Assembly (NCBI GenBank): GCA_932521035.1
Contig: OW051493.1
Location: 806,001-870,000 of the forward strand
Reading direction: 5' to 3'
Source: Oscheius dolichura
Taxonomy: Eukaryota; Nematoda; Chromadorea; Rhabditida; Rhabditidae
DNA: 64,000 nucleotides
Notes under the pieces: model-generated
The model's input: only the letters and a program-made list of their open reading frames with translations
Told to the model about the DNA's origin: nothing
Databases searched by the model: none
Part shown: piece by piece, positions 42,715-54,094 of the stretch
Numbering within the stretch: position 1 is the stretch's first letter
Layout: every line of letters starts with the position of its first letter
Translations under genes and position numbers: made by a program

Positions 42715-44643
42715 TTATTCCTTCTTGGAAGCAGCGGTAGACGCAGCGGCGGCTTCTACGACCTTCTCAGGGGCAGCAGAAGTAGCCTCGTTAGCTTCTA
42801 CAACGACCGTCGACTTGGTGGCATCCTCGTCATTCTTTCCCAAACCGAAGAAGCTCTTCACCTTGTTGGCAATGCTCTTTGTCACCTTGACGACCTGAAA
42901 ATGTCATTTTTGAAGATTATATTGGTCTTTGGCAAAGATGAATCCATTGCAAAGGCTCGCTGGCAATTTATTAACAAATTGATGCACAAATGTTGCAATT
43001 TGTGTTTTTATTCAAAAGGAACTGAAAATTGTAGACTTGAAGAAAAGACCATCAAAGTGGCATTTCTGATCAGATTATTAGTCTTTTATCCGCTACGCTA
43101 TGGTACAAATTACGCTGTGTAAACAACGGGCCGCGTCATATATTAGAATTGTGTGGATTCCTTCCAGATGAACAATCGTATCAGGGATATTTTCGAGCCT
43201 ATAAAACTTATAATTTCAGCAAAACTATAACTTCTGTAATCTTTGTGATGCCCGTTTCCAGTTTCGAACGAGATTTGAACCCATACTAACAACTACAGAA
43301 AATGGAAAAAGCTCGTTTGAATTTTATCCAAGCTGCTGTGAAACAGGCTAATCTTGGCTGTGGGCTGCTCTAAAACACTCAAATTACACTCTGTAGACAG
43401 CAGACATCATTATTTGTCGAAAATTTGAAGCAAAACTGTCCGTTCAGTGTATCAATTGGAAAACTTGACCAAGAAAACTTATAATTTTAGTAAAACTATA
43501 AAATTTGGAGGCTTTCTGGTGCTCGGTTATGTTTTCACATACTAGAAACTGGGAAAAATTTAGTCAAAGAACCTTATAATTTCAGCAAAACTATAAAATT
43601 CCGAAAATTTTGCTGCCATTGGTTTTGTGCGGATAAGTTTTGCTAAAATTTCAATAATTCTATGTAGCCTACCGTATTGACGACGTTTGAAATGATTCCC
43701 TCCTTTTCGTCTTCTTTTGGCGTGGTGGCAGCAACGACAAGGACGGCTTCTTCAGGCAGGAGTTCTTCCTTCTCGGCTTTCTTGATCTGGAAACAGTTTT
43801 TTTGGGAATTCGACAGTAAGTTAGTGCCAATTGAAAAAATACTAGAATTTATAGAGACCATGAAACTTTCCAAAAAACATTTTGTTAGACTTCAAAAGTG
43901 CTTCAAAATCTTTGGATTACTGTATTTTTTCCCTTTATAAATTGAAAAAATTTGAATTATAATACCGAACCTCGACTTCTTCTTCCTTCTTCTTCTCAGT
44001 TTCTTCAACGGCTGCAATTTTGACTTCTTCCTTTTCCTTCTTTACGGCGGGGGCGGGTTTCTTTTCTTCGACTTTTTTGGCCGGAGCAGCAGCAGGGGCA
44101 GCTTCAACCTCTACAGTTTCCTAGAAATTAGCAGTTTTTGGATGAAATGGAAGAAAAAGAAACGTTTGGCAATGCTTTTCTGAAAGATTTATATAGTCCA
44201 ATTCCAACGGATATTCCACGGATTCAAATTTGGCGGCGCTTCTCCGCTACGGGACCAGGTTTGAAAGCTTCCTGGTTCCACAGCGGAGAGGTTTTTCAGA
44301 ATAATATCCGTTGGAAATGGGCTATTCTGGGTTTTCATGATTTGGAACAATTTGTACTGTTGAAGAATTTTTGAAGATATGCAAAATCAAAAACTACTGT
44401 ATAACCAAAAGGTATATTTGAGGACTAATTGAAGTAATTTGAATTTTTACGGTTCAAAAGACCTATTATAAGGGGATCAAACAAGATCGCATGCTGCTAT
44501 CTTTTCCATTACACCACAAAATTTCTTCAGAAGTAATTATTCTGGTATACCGTAATCCAGCGAAAAGAGAGACTCACCTTCTTTTCCGCGAAGACCATGG
44601 CCGAATAGCCGAGAACCAAGAAGAGGAGAATTGTGAACCGCAT
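42715..44643 (-). CDS. Secreted Lys/Glu/Ala-rich protein (complete, 4 exons, 169 residues)
   Basis: Minus exons 44578-44643, 43971-44120, 43673-43786 and 42715-42894, every junction in phase 0 (510 nt). Residues 1-19 are a clear signal peptide (MRFTILLFLVLGYSAMVFA). The mature chain has no cysteine and is built of charged repeats: PAAAPAKKVEEKKPAPAVKK, VEETEKKKEEEVE, then a more hydrophobic segment (SNVVNTVVKVTKSIANKVKS) that could form an amphipathic helix, then Ala/Thr/Ser-rich EAAAASTAASKKE. Such low-complexity secreted proteins are common in nematode cuticle, eggshell or surface coats, but I cannot name a family. All-phase-0 introns with modular exons suggest growth by exon duplication. 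A diverged threefold duplication of the first-exon region lies upstream. Confidence 0.75.
44192..44323. repeat. Foldback family D, copy 5
   Basis: TCCAATTCCAACGGATATTCC … GCTTCTCCGCTACGGGACC … ATATCCGTTGGAAATGG. It lies in intron 1 of the Lys/Glu-rich protein gene. Confidence 0.75.
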
Positions 44644-45850
44644 TACTGAAAAATCTGGATTGCAAAACAAGAAACTGAAATCCAAGAAGCTTTTTATGAA
44701 AGACGTGGAACTGAAGAAAACCTGGAAGAATTTAGCCGGAAAAGTTCAGGTATATAGTCCAAAGTGTATCCAGTGAAGGATTCTATTGATCCCTATCTTA
44801 TACTGTATTTGAAACAGTATACGAATAATTTGAGTTAATTAATGTTTTAGGAGATCTAGAAATGCTGTTCCGTTTATGAACACTGCTATTTATGCAATAC
44901 ATAGAAAGATACTCTTCTCAAATTTACGTCAAAATGAGCTTTGAAAATCCAATAAATTCCGTTACAGTCGGTTTCTAGAATACTGTTGCTGTCAATAGTT
45001 CACTCAACAAAGAGCCTAGTCGATTATGGGTAACTCAGCCAGTTTCAATATGTACTAATGGTAAAATCTTTTTTATTTCAAATTTCGTTCAAATACTTAC
45101 TATTTGAATATTACTGTTACTGTATTCTCCTAAGTTGTTTCACAGCAAAATGAGCACATTTCTTACCACCGTCAGCAGACCTCTCTCTGCGCTCATCGAC
45201 TATCTGTTTTTTTTTGCCCGGTTTCTGATAAAATTGGAAGAATTGTGAACCGTATTACTGACAAAATTTCTTGTTCAAAAAACAGGAAACAGAAATCCAA
45301 AAAGTCTTTTATCAAAGACGCGGAACACAGGAAAACCTGGAAGAATTTCTCTAGGGCGAATCCAATAAGCGCATGTAGGAACCTACTAGATACATACCCC
45401 ATATTATACTGTGCTTGAAACAATATGCGAATAATTTGCGTAAATGAATGTTTTGCAGCTTCTAGAATTATAGCTTCCTTTTGTAGCATCATTATTTTCT
45501 TGAAGGCCAACTTTTGCCAAAAATATCCCGATACTATGGCCTCCATAAATAGGAAGATGCCCCAAAGACCGTGGATGCTATCCGGTAAAAGCATAATTTT
45601 AGTTCTATAGCTTTCTAAACAACCAATTTTGTTTCCAGTCTGATCCTATCAACTTGCTATTATCGCTCCCTCAACTGTGCTCAATATGTACTATACCCGG
45701 TTTCTGATAAAATTAGAAGAATTGTGAACCGTATTACTGTAAAATCTGGGTAAATTCCGTCTTCCGAAACAAGAAACAGAAATCCAAGAAGTCTTTTATG
45801 GAAGGCGTGGATCAGATGAAATATTGAACGTATTTAGCTAGGAAAGTTTA
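44615..45850 (-). repeat. Threefold repeat of the first-exon/promoter region
   Basis: Segments at about 44615-44750, 45220-45350 and 45700-45850 share GAATTGTGAACCG(C/T)ATTACTG, AAACAGAAATCCAA(G/A)AAG and CTTTTAT followed by GAC(G)CGTGGA-like sequence. The upstream halves (AGTTGACTCAACTG-like blocks near 45000, 45650 and 45950) also recur. Only the first copy keeps the ATG and signal-peptide frame; a further short remnant lies near 46060-46085. Confidence 0.65.
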
Positions 45851-46099
45851 ATGAAAAAGCAATCCAACCTAGTGAAGGATCCCGTTGACTCCCGTTTCAT
45901 GCTTTGTTTGAAACAAATTGGCATAAATGCTTGACGAATTATCGCTAACTCAACTGAAGTCATAAGCACAGACCGTAAAATTTTTAAAATTTCAATTTCT
46001 GTTCAAATACTACTTATTACTAGCTCAGATCATTGAGATTTCGCTCCCGACATCTGATAAAATTGAAGAAAAACGAAGAATTACTGTACAGGGCTGAAT

Positions 46100-49000
46100 A
46101 GCCTCTCACTTCTCCCCCCGTTATGGTGAGATTGTCGGGGATTTATAGACCATAAATGGGAACACGTCAGTCGATAGACAAAAGAGAGAACAAGGGAGAA
46201 TAGAGAGGGACACGTCAGACTGAGAAGAGACTGTCTTATACAGAGTGCAACTCGTGGTTATATCCCCTGACGGGGGGCTGCTTTATGCCTAGCAATTAGT
46301 ATTCCGCCCCATTCTTTCTTTACAAGTTTCGAAATAGTGATAAAACTGGAAAAAAAATGACGTTGTGAACGATTTGACGTCGGTACGGTACAAAAATGAT
46401 AAAAACTCAAAAAAAATTTCTTTTTCTGTGAGACTGAAATTGAAATTTTTTTTGGTTTTATTAAGTCTTCAAATGGTAGCTATGCTTTGGACTGCGATAC
46501 TCTCAAAATCCTATCTACATCTAACTAAATTTTAACATTTTTAGTGATTTGGGGATGTTGCAGATTCAAAAGAATTTCGGTTGCTCAGTCCAGCTCCATC
46601 CTGCCACTAGCCGGGGGGCAACTTAGAAGGCCCTCTCCTCATTTTTCTTACAAGTTTCGAAATTATCATAAAACTAGAAAAAATGCGTTGGGAACGATTT
46701 CAAGTCTGCGTGTGCTACAAAAATTATAAGCTGACAAGAAAATATCCCGGATCCTTATTCCATAAGCGACGATTGAAAGTCTTTTATAGTTTTACTGAAC
46801 TTTTAAAAGAAAAGTTAATTTGTTTGTGTTACTAGGCGAGGCGATTATTAGCAGGGCATTCAGAATATTTCCCATTTTTAGAGCTTTTGTGGCTTTCCGA
46901 GTTGAAATTCATTCATTTTCCAGTACAGGAACACTGTTACAATCCATCTGGGACCCTCCGTTACAAAAAAATACAGTACATCTCTCATTTTCTAAAATCT
47001 AGACACGAAACAATTTCCCCACCGCTCTCTTTGAAAATTGAATTTTTTTTGCTTTTGCACAACCATAAATGGCCTTTTACTTGCTTCAATATTGGTCGCA
47101 TGTTGCATCAATTAGAATTTGAAAAAAGTGAGATTTCCATGCACACAACTAGGCTTTTTGTGATGAAAAAGGAAAAGAGAAAAAGAAACGACAGCTCCCC
47201 CGCTGTGTGTGAGAAAGTGGGGTCGGCGAATGATTGTCTCGGGGCGTTTTTCTCATTATGAAATCACTTTTGCCTGTGGAGACACTGTTTTTGTCGAGAA
47301 GAAGAGAGGAAGATGGTGAAAACAGGAAACAATGACGTCGGCCTATTTATTATTCATCTGTGTTTTGAGGTAGCAATAAATCACAAGGGAAACATGGAAA
47401 TACAGTACTTGTATAAATATTTAGAATCGATTCACGTTTACGTTGCATTTTTTTAATAAATTGAAACTGTTGCTGTTTCTAGGATCGCACGAACTGTCCG
47501 AACCAGGAATAACTTTCTTTTCACAAATATTTCTTAATTTTTCGATAGCTAGCTATAGTTTAGAGCTAAAAACAAGCTAAATCTACCGTAAGTAGGGCAG
47601 CAAACCAGGTCAGGGCCAGTAAGGCGCATATTCAGGGGAAACGGGAACCGTTGCGCTTTTTCGGTGCAATAGCCCCCATATATCAATTACAGTATGCTAA
47701 TGGCTATAGGCCTATTGCACCGAAAAAGCGCAAAGACGGCACGCTTCCCCCGAAAATGCGCCTTACTGGCCCGGACCTGGTTTACCGCCCTAACCGTAAC
47801 GGTAAAGGCTTCAAAAGGTTGTCAAAATAATCAACCAATTTTTATACAGCCTTATACTAATAAAATTGTGGGATTTCTTCCAAATTATAACAGCAGTAAT
47901 ACGTTTGAAAATAAAAATAAGTTTTGTGCGATTTTTTTAACCTAAAAATGTGCCCTGTCAGCCTTATTATATTCTAGAAATGCCCCAGCAGTACTATAAC
48001 ATATGCTGACGTGGATAATAGTCAATAAAAACTAAAAGAATGGGTCAACTTGCCTATTTTTCAATCGGTCCGGTTGCCGGTACAAAATCTGCCTCCTCGA
48101 CGTCGCGGGGCTGACTTGATATAGACGGGCCTGTGGGCTATGTGTGCGTCGTTAAAATGCTGACTTTCACACGAACACAGGGCATCGATTTAATATTCTG
48201 TCTGGGAGAGACAGTGGGGGTACTGACGGGGACTGACTGACGGTGACGCGGTACAGAGGAACTGTTGAAAAGGAGAGAAACTGTAAAGGAAAGTTTATTC
48301 ATATCTCATGAATTGAACAAAAGGAAGGGAACGGGCGACTTTTATTGAATTGTTGAAACCAGAAGAAAATGGTTCATTCCAGAAGAATTACAGTAATCTC
48401 TGCTCTGGATCATATTTGGATCAGATTTGCTGGAAATAACTCAAAATTGGAGAGGTTTTTGGGTCCCGAGAGGAAAGTAGCTATTGTTACCGTATCCACT
48501 AGCGAGAAATTTGAATATTTTAGCAAAAAGACTAGAGTGACTTCAACGGGCATTGAAAACTAACTGCTTCAGTGTTGGATTTGCACAAGGATAGGTCAGA
48601 TTTCCTTCTTGGAGAATAGATAGACTTATGCGGAGGTCTATATGTTGTGATGTTTTTTTTAGTAATTACCTATATGATAAAAGTTTGCAGCTCATTCTGT
48701 ATAGGCTACAAGAAAAAAATAATGACTGACATGAAAATTGACTTAGAAAATGATTTTACAAAAAATCGCACTTTTTCTTCTGACATAGTTTAGGCAAATG
48801 CGCTTTTTACAAGGCCGGTCCGCGCTATTTTATTGTTGCTACTAATAATACATGTTGTTATTTATTTTTACGGGACGGCCATGTCCTGGCCGCTGTCGAA
48901 ATGGCCGCAGCCATTCTGAAAACGACCCAGGATGGGAAACGCCGTAACGCAAAACTGCCGTTTCGGAAAATAGCCGAAATGGAAACGACCCATTCCGGCC

Positions 49001-49520
49001 GAATTTTTCTGCAGCCACGTACATTCTTCCGGCCACGCCACTTTCGCATAAATAATACGTTTCAAGGGATTTTTTTACGTTTCTTGCCATTTTTTGAGTG
49101 TTTCAATGGCAAAATGAGATCAGATAAATATGCACAGGCAAAACAATCAAGTTTATGTAAAGTTTATGAATGGAAAACATGAACAATATTAGAGTTTTCT
49201 TAGTGCAGTTGCTATAGCATCAATTTCCTGGAGAGTGGGGATTGTGATAGGTGAAATACCATTCCATATAAGCCCGGCTAGCTTTTGGTTTTTAACAATC
49301 TCCTTATTTGCTGAATTTCTGATAATCTGACAAGGGAATGTTTTAACTTTAAGTCGACTTCATGACTCGAGACCTATACCGTTCGAAAGAGCGTAAAAAA
49401 TTAATATAGCAGTCACCTTCAGATTTTACTCTCGAGTCTCCGTTGAGGTGCACGGAGGTCGAGAAAAATTGCAGAAATAACCCCAGACTTGTCCAATGCC
49501 AAAGCGATATTACAAAATGT
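46100..49520. other. No gene recognised (3.4 kb)
   Basis: Contains a diverged two-copy repeat (46265-46430 and 46600-46745, sharing ACAAGTTTCGAAAT and AACGATTT), a family B foldback (47594-47792) and a GC-richer patch at 48870-49040 with internal GAAACGACCCA repeats. The patch has open frames on both strands without recognisable motifs. Confidence 0.5.
47594..47792. repeat. Foldback family B, best-preserved copy
   Basis: Ends TAGGGCAGCAAACCAGGTC and GACCTGGTTTACCGCCCTA are inverse; stem CTATTGCACCGAAAAAGCGC. Confidence 0.75.
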
Positions 49521-49522
49521 AA

Positions 49523-49592
49523 AGCGGTGGCCGAGTGGATAGCGCACTCGCCCGCAATTCTTTTCTATTCAAGTTCGAGTTCCGGACTTGGC
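49523..49592 (+). other. tRNA-like sequence with A- and B-box (pseudo-tRNA or SINE-type promoter)
   Basis: GCGGTGGCCGAGTGGATAG matches an A box/D-arm and CAAGTTCGAGTTCCGG matches a B box/T-arm, at tRNA spacing. I cannot draw a full cloverleaf: the acceptor and anticodon stems do not pair convincingly. A run of seven or more T follows at about 49588. Better read as a tRNA-derived remnant than a working tRNA. The B-box half is repeated, inverted, at 50037-50059. Confidence 0.4.
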
Positions 49593-50059
49593 AATATTTT
49601 TTTGCTTTTTTTGAATTTGGTTTTCGTCAAACTATTGTTGTAAGCGTGGTCAGAAACTGTTCTGGACTGACAAAATTACCTGTTTGTTGTAATTACAACA
49701 GAGAAGAGGTATATATATATCGAAGAAACTGCCAGTATAATCAGTTGTCTGCTCTCTGGTAATCATGGCTGCCAAACTCGTCGCTTTCCTTGCTGAACTG
49801 TTCCATGGAGGATCTACTCCTGCCCCTCTATCGCGGAAGGAGAACGCTATCTTCGTGGCCATGAAGAATTACCAGAGAGCAGACAACTGATTATACTGGC
49901 AGTTTCTTCGATATATATACCTCTTCTCTGTTGTAATTACTACAAACAGGCAGTTTTGTCAGTCCAGAACAGTTTCTGACCACGCTTACAACAATAGTTT
50001 GACGAAAACCAAATTCAAAAAAAGCACAAAAATATTGCCAAGTCCGGAACTCGAACTTG
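49570..50059. repeat. Long inverted repeat: 194-bp arms, about 97% identical, 103-bp spacer
   Basis: Left arm 49570-49763 and right arm 49867-50059 are reverse complements with only a few differences (one indel in a T run). Both outer ends carry the tRNA-like B-box segment. The spacer 49764-49866 begins at an ATG. A transcript would fold into a near-perfect 190-bp hairpin. Confidence 0.88.
49765..49890 (+). CDS. 41-codon open frame spanning the hairpin spacer (tentative)
   Basis: ATG at 49765 and TGA at 49888-49890, starting MAAKLVAFLAELFHGGSTPA. The codons fill the spacer almost exactly and end 24 bases inside the right arm. Third bases are C/G/T-biased, unlike the arms, so it may be a captured exon fragment. 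No family recognised and no evidence of expression. Confidence 0.25.
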   Translation: MAAKLVAFLAELFHGGSTPAPLSRKENAIFVAMKNYQRADN

Positions 50060-50644
50060 TCTCATTTAAAATCATATCTTCTATTATAATCTGGGGCCTC
50101 TTTGATAATCGGGGCCAGAAGACCTCCTCCGCTTCCATTTCCTATTTGTTCTCTGTTCGTAATCTCGGTTAAAGTAAAACGAACGATTTCTTTAACAACA
50201 AGTAAAATATGATATAAATACGGTTACCGGTTAAAAGGGAGAAGGGGGCAGAGCGGTATTGATAGGAGAATAAAAGAGAAGGGCTTCTTGCCAACAACAA
50301 AATCAAACTAATTTTCTCATCGGAGACTCTTTCGGCATAAGGTCAACCCCCGAAAAATTTTGTTTAAAGGTTGTTTTCTTTCGTTACGGTTGCCATTTTG
50401 GGTTGTTCCCACAACAGTTTCGGACGGAGTCCCATTTTCTGATCCCAACACTATTGGGCCAAGAAGAGACTCGAAAAGTCGATCCCGGATCAAATATTTC
50501 TCGCACCGTTGCTGTCAGGGCGCTAGCCACCAGCCTTTCGGTTTCTCGTTTGATTAGCAAGTACAATGGCGGTGCGATCTGTAGCTGCGGTGAAAAGGCG
50601 TATTCCTTTCTCGTCGCCATTATCCCGACCGATTAGCGCGTGAT

Positions 50645-52063
50645 ATGGCTGGTTTTAGAGCTGTTCTTCTTTTATTCCTATGCCGTCTTCCCCTTGCCTC
50701 CTCCTGCATCCCTACCGTAACCCGTAGGTCTATTTTATTCTTCTTATTTTTCCAGCGGACGATATGTACGAGGACGAGATGGAAGCGACAACCTCCGTTT
50801 TACTGACGACCGTATTGGCTATGACGGCCGAAACGACCAGTCAGACAACTGCCGAGCCAACTACGACCACATCGACCACATCGACCACATCGACCACGAC
50901 GACGACGACGAGCACGACGACGACTACAACCACAACAGCAGGAGGTGAGCAACCCATCTGCAAAAACGCTAGTTTCACCCCAAAAATTCTATTTTGGGTT
51001 ATATCTAAACGATTCTTTATTTTCATGGAACATGACCTATTTCATCTTGTTCGCCATCAAATTCTGATAGAAGCAAAGAAAATAAGCAAAGTCGAATTAA
51101 TCAAACGCGGCGAGCATTTGGTGAGGTTGATGAGGTGGCGAAAAGCGATAATAGCCTCTCGGAAAGTGGTTCTTTAGAGGAGTTAGAGCGGTTTGAAAGA
51201 GCGCGCCAAAAGTCATTTTCGACTAAAACTGAACAAAAAAAAAGAATAGGGATCAGTGAAAACCCTCCATTTCCAATCGTTCCTATTTAAATTTCTGTGT
51301 TTCAGTGTGTCCTCCCTCGTGGGTACTCAATCCAGCCATCAATTTCTGCTATCTGCTTGTACCAGCATCAAGCGGAATGGTGGATAATACAAAGTGTGAT
51401 GCTCAGGTGGCTGGTGCAACATTGGCTTCCATTCATAATGCGGATGAAAATGATTTTATCGCCAGTAGGTTTCATTTTTTTTTTGAACGGCGACTAATTT
51501 TATCAATGCGTCTGGGTTTTATGGCCATGCAAGTGGAGCAAAACTATTAAGTTCACTACGGGGATAAACTTTTTTTAGAAAGCATTTGGCTCAATTGTTT
51601 GATCAAACCACCGCGACCAAATACCCTGCTACACCTAGATTTTAAAGAAGAAAGCGGTTCTTAGAAGGAACATTTGGAATCATTTGTCGATATATTTAGA
51701 AACAATTTAGTCGAACCAATGAATTTCCTTCCTAGATTATATCTTTGATGATGCGACGACTAACTATGTTTTCATGGGTGGTTATTCACCGACAGGGATG
51801 TTAGGCTCATGGTATTGGACTGATGGAACTACGGTAACGTCTGCTTTCATTCATTGTTATGTAATATCCTTTAGTACGGCTATGAGAATTGGGACGGGAA
51901 TCCAGTGGCTGGTCAGAATTGCATGTTGGTAAAAAATATAAAAATCTAGAAGAAGACCGCTATGTTTTAGATGGGTGCAGTTTCAGGCGTGCTTGGTAAC
52001 TGGTACAGCGCACCGTGTGATGCTGCTCAGTTTGACCTTCTCTGCATGATTGCCGCTACTTGA
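50645..52063 (+). CDS. Secreted C-type lectin domain protein with Thr-rich stalk (complete, 6 exons, 223 residues)
   Basis: Plus exons 50645-50723, 50756-50944, 51306-51464, 51736-51833, 51875-51928 and 51971-52063 are all in phase (672 nt). Residues 1-20 are a signal peptide (MAGFRAVLLLFLCRLPLASS). Residues about 28-88 include a mucin-like stalk of Thr runs (TTTTSTTSTTS), coded by ACC/ACG/ACA repeats. The lectin fold occupies residues about 90-223: CPPSWVLNPAINFCY, then C…GATLASIHNADENDFI, GSWYWTDGT, YENWDGNP, NCML and WYSAPCDA…LLCM. The WIGL-like and C-terminal Cys pairs are present, but the EPN/QPD sugar-selecting loop is not evident, so sugar binding is uncertain. Nematode clec genes of this type are often immune or surface effectors. 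For the exon 3 donor I chose GCCA|GTAGGT because the alternative frame stops at once. Confidence 0.9.
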
Positions 52064-52116
52064 TGAAAACTGTAGACAAAACCATTTTGTATGCGCAACT
52101 ACTCGTTAAAATTGTT

Positions 52117-52122
52117 AATAAA
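52117..52122 (+). promoter_or_regulatory. Polyadenylation signal AATAAA of the lectin gene
   Basis: AATAAA 54 bp after the lectin stop codon. Confidence 0.65.
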
Positions 52123-52256
52123 CATTAAAAAAAATCAATCCGTCTTATATTGGAAAGCAATATTTTGAGAGGACAAAAAGAAAATGCCGAGAAACTCAAT
52201 CTGTAGAATTAAACACAAGCTCGGACAATGAGTTCAGAGAAAACATGGATGAACAG

Positions 52257-52457
52257 TCAGAAAATGTATGGAACAGGGTGAACAAGGGAAAAATGTGGAG
52301 GAAACAGGTAAATATTCCCCCCTTTTTGGATTTGTAAAGTGTAATAAAAGGAAAAAAAAGGCCACGAACCTGTGAATTCATCGCTCGGAGCCTTGGAGAG
52401 CCGTGGCAGACCCGTACAAGAGGAGAAAAGACCCGCCAGGAGTAGCCACCGCGCCAT
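52257..52457 (-). CDS. Orphan signal-peptide exon or small secreted peptide
   Basis: ATG at 52457 opens a strong signal peptide (MARWLLLAGLFSSCTGLPRL) followed by SKAPSDEFT. A good donor (ACAG|GTTCGT) ends the exon at 52370. The only visible acceptor on the minus strand within 200 bp (TTCTACAG at 52201) gives an immediate stop, a 30-residue product. Reading through without splicing gives 66 residues ending at 52257. It may be a tiny secreted peptide gene, or the first exon of a gene whose remainder has been lost next to the tail-to-tail lectin gene. Confidence 0.4.
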   Translation of the reverse strand: MARWLLLAGLFSSCTGLPRLSKAPSDEFTGSWPFFSFYYTLQIQKGGNIYLFPPHFSLVHPVPYIF

Positions 52458-52939
52458 GATGTCTGTTCTTTTCGGACACTTGTCGACCAAGGCTGGCTAA
52501 CTGTTTCGGTGGCTGAAAAGTGAAAGAACTCGTCTTTGATCAGGGAGATTGCTATCGGGTATGAGAAAGAAAAGAACAGCGAAGGGGGAAGAAGAAGAAG
52601 TACTGGCCGTGACGCAGTGCATGTTTGGGTAATTTCCTCATCAAGAAGGGAAAGAGATTATTGGCCCATTATTGGCCTTATAAACATTGGAAAAAATCGG
52701 GAACGGTTCTTCCGGTCCAGGCCCTATTCAGCGATGCCGCGCCTATTGAATTCCTCTCTCCTTCGTCACTTTTCCTTTACTTTAATTCGAAGTTGGCCAA
52801 GTTGCCAGAAAAATTGTATCCTGATTCTTCTACTAAACGTCCTATTGATGATGTCCCGATATTGATGAAAATTCAACTACGAAAAAAGGCATCGTCTCGA
52901 TCTCAGCATTACTAAAGAAACTGTATTTTAACAATTTTC

Positions 52940-53192
52940 TTAAAGGAACCCACAGGGACCTCGACGCGGGTGCAATGGTCCCGCAGCGACTGCACCCGAT
53001 CAGGCAAACGCGTTTTTGTTTTGCGACATTACTGGCCACAGAAAAGGGGAAATTGGCTGAAACCTAGTTCATTCGATGCAGTTTTTGACGCCGGTTCTGA
53101 TGCTGTATTCCGTTTTTCTTGAAACGGTAGATTTCCCGGTTCCATTTTCTTCAGCTACAGTAATCCGCCTAGATCCCTGTGGGTTCCTTTAA
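52940..53192. mobile_element. TTAA-flanked MITE (family E), 52.9 kb copy
   Basis: Ends TTAAAGGAACCCACAGGGA and TCCCTGTGGGTTCCTTTAA, with TTAA on both sides. No coding content. Confidence 0.85.
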
Positions 53193-54094
53193 TCCGAATA
53201 AACTGTCTCTATAGTCCATTTATAAGTTATGCTTTTTCGCGATATCCTCTAATTTTTTTGTGCGTAATCCACGAGTACGGTATATGATTCCAAAATTCGT
53301 GAATTAGATCGTGTGGGTCATGTAACGGATGCGTGACAGACCTCTGAACTCCACTTCGCATCCGAAAAGGGAAAAATTAGAAATTTGTGAGCGCATTTTG
53401 GTACAGACCAGGGTTGTGCTGGTCCGGCTTTTCTATAGGGCAGTGCGGTGACGGTCTTGTCAGAATGGCTTCTAACCTAGGCTATCTAACACAGTTTTTC
53501 GATGGAACACCCATCAAATTACGGCCGGATCATCCCTCCAAAGAAGTTTCGGTGCTATCACGTGGCATTCTTCTTATCGAAACACTTACTGGATGTCAAT
53601 GGCCACTTTCGCTGTTTGGTCATCAAACTAAAAACGAAGAACATCATCTAATGCACATGCTAATCGCCCCCTTGTTAGATTGAAAACGGCTAACGATTCC
53701 GGCCAAAAGAAATTGTAAGCTAATAAATAACCGGTGAGAAAAGTGCGAACCAGCCGCCCAAGGCTTCCGGGAAACGCCAGTTGGTGAATTTCTAACAACC
53801 GCCTGAGGCGGCGCCAGTGGGGGCCCTCGTTTTCTGGGCGCTTTTCGCTATCTCACGTCCTGTTCCTCTGCTGAAATTGACCGATATTTATTTTACCATG
53901 GTTTTCTTTTCTAATTTCATATTTATTTTACCTATCATAAAAGCCGCGTATACCTGCTTCTTGGGTGTGCCCATGTAATTTCTTCGCTAGCTTCAAATCT
54001 ATCTAACCTTATCTATAAATCTATTTAATCTATTAATTGAGGACCTGTCCGATTCTGTCTCTCCCAGAGACTGAGAATCTCTCCTTCTCCAGAG
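53193..54094. other. No gene recognised (0.9 kb)
   Basis: A 98-codon plus-strand open frame at 53387-53683 (containing SNLGYLTQFFDGTPIKLRP) looks somewhat protein-like, but has no convincing start context, splice site or family. The GC-rich patch 53745-53860 is unexplained. Confidence 0.45.

Noticed and set aside
45193..45594. 133-codon minus-strand open frame with hydrophobic stretches
   Set aside because: It lies in the repeated promoter block of the Lys/Glu-rich protein gene and matches non-coding parts of the other copies.
48842..49090. 82-codon minus-strand open frame in a GC-richer patch
   Set aside because: Three overlapping frames are open on that strand, the patch contains internal repeats, and no motif or splice structure supports a gene.
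49523..49592. Functional tRNA gene
   Set aside because: A and B boxes match, but the acceptor and anticodon stems do not pair, so I list it only as tRNA-like.
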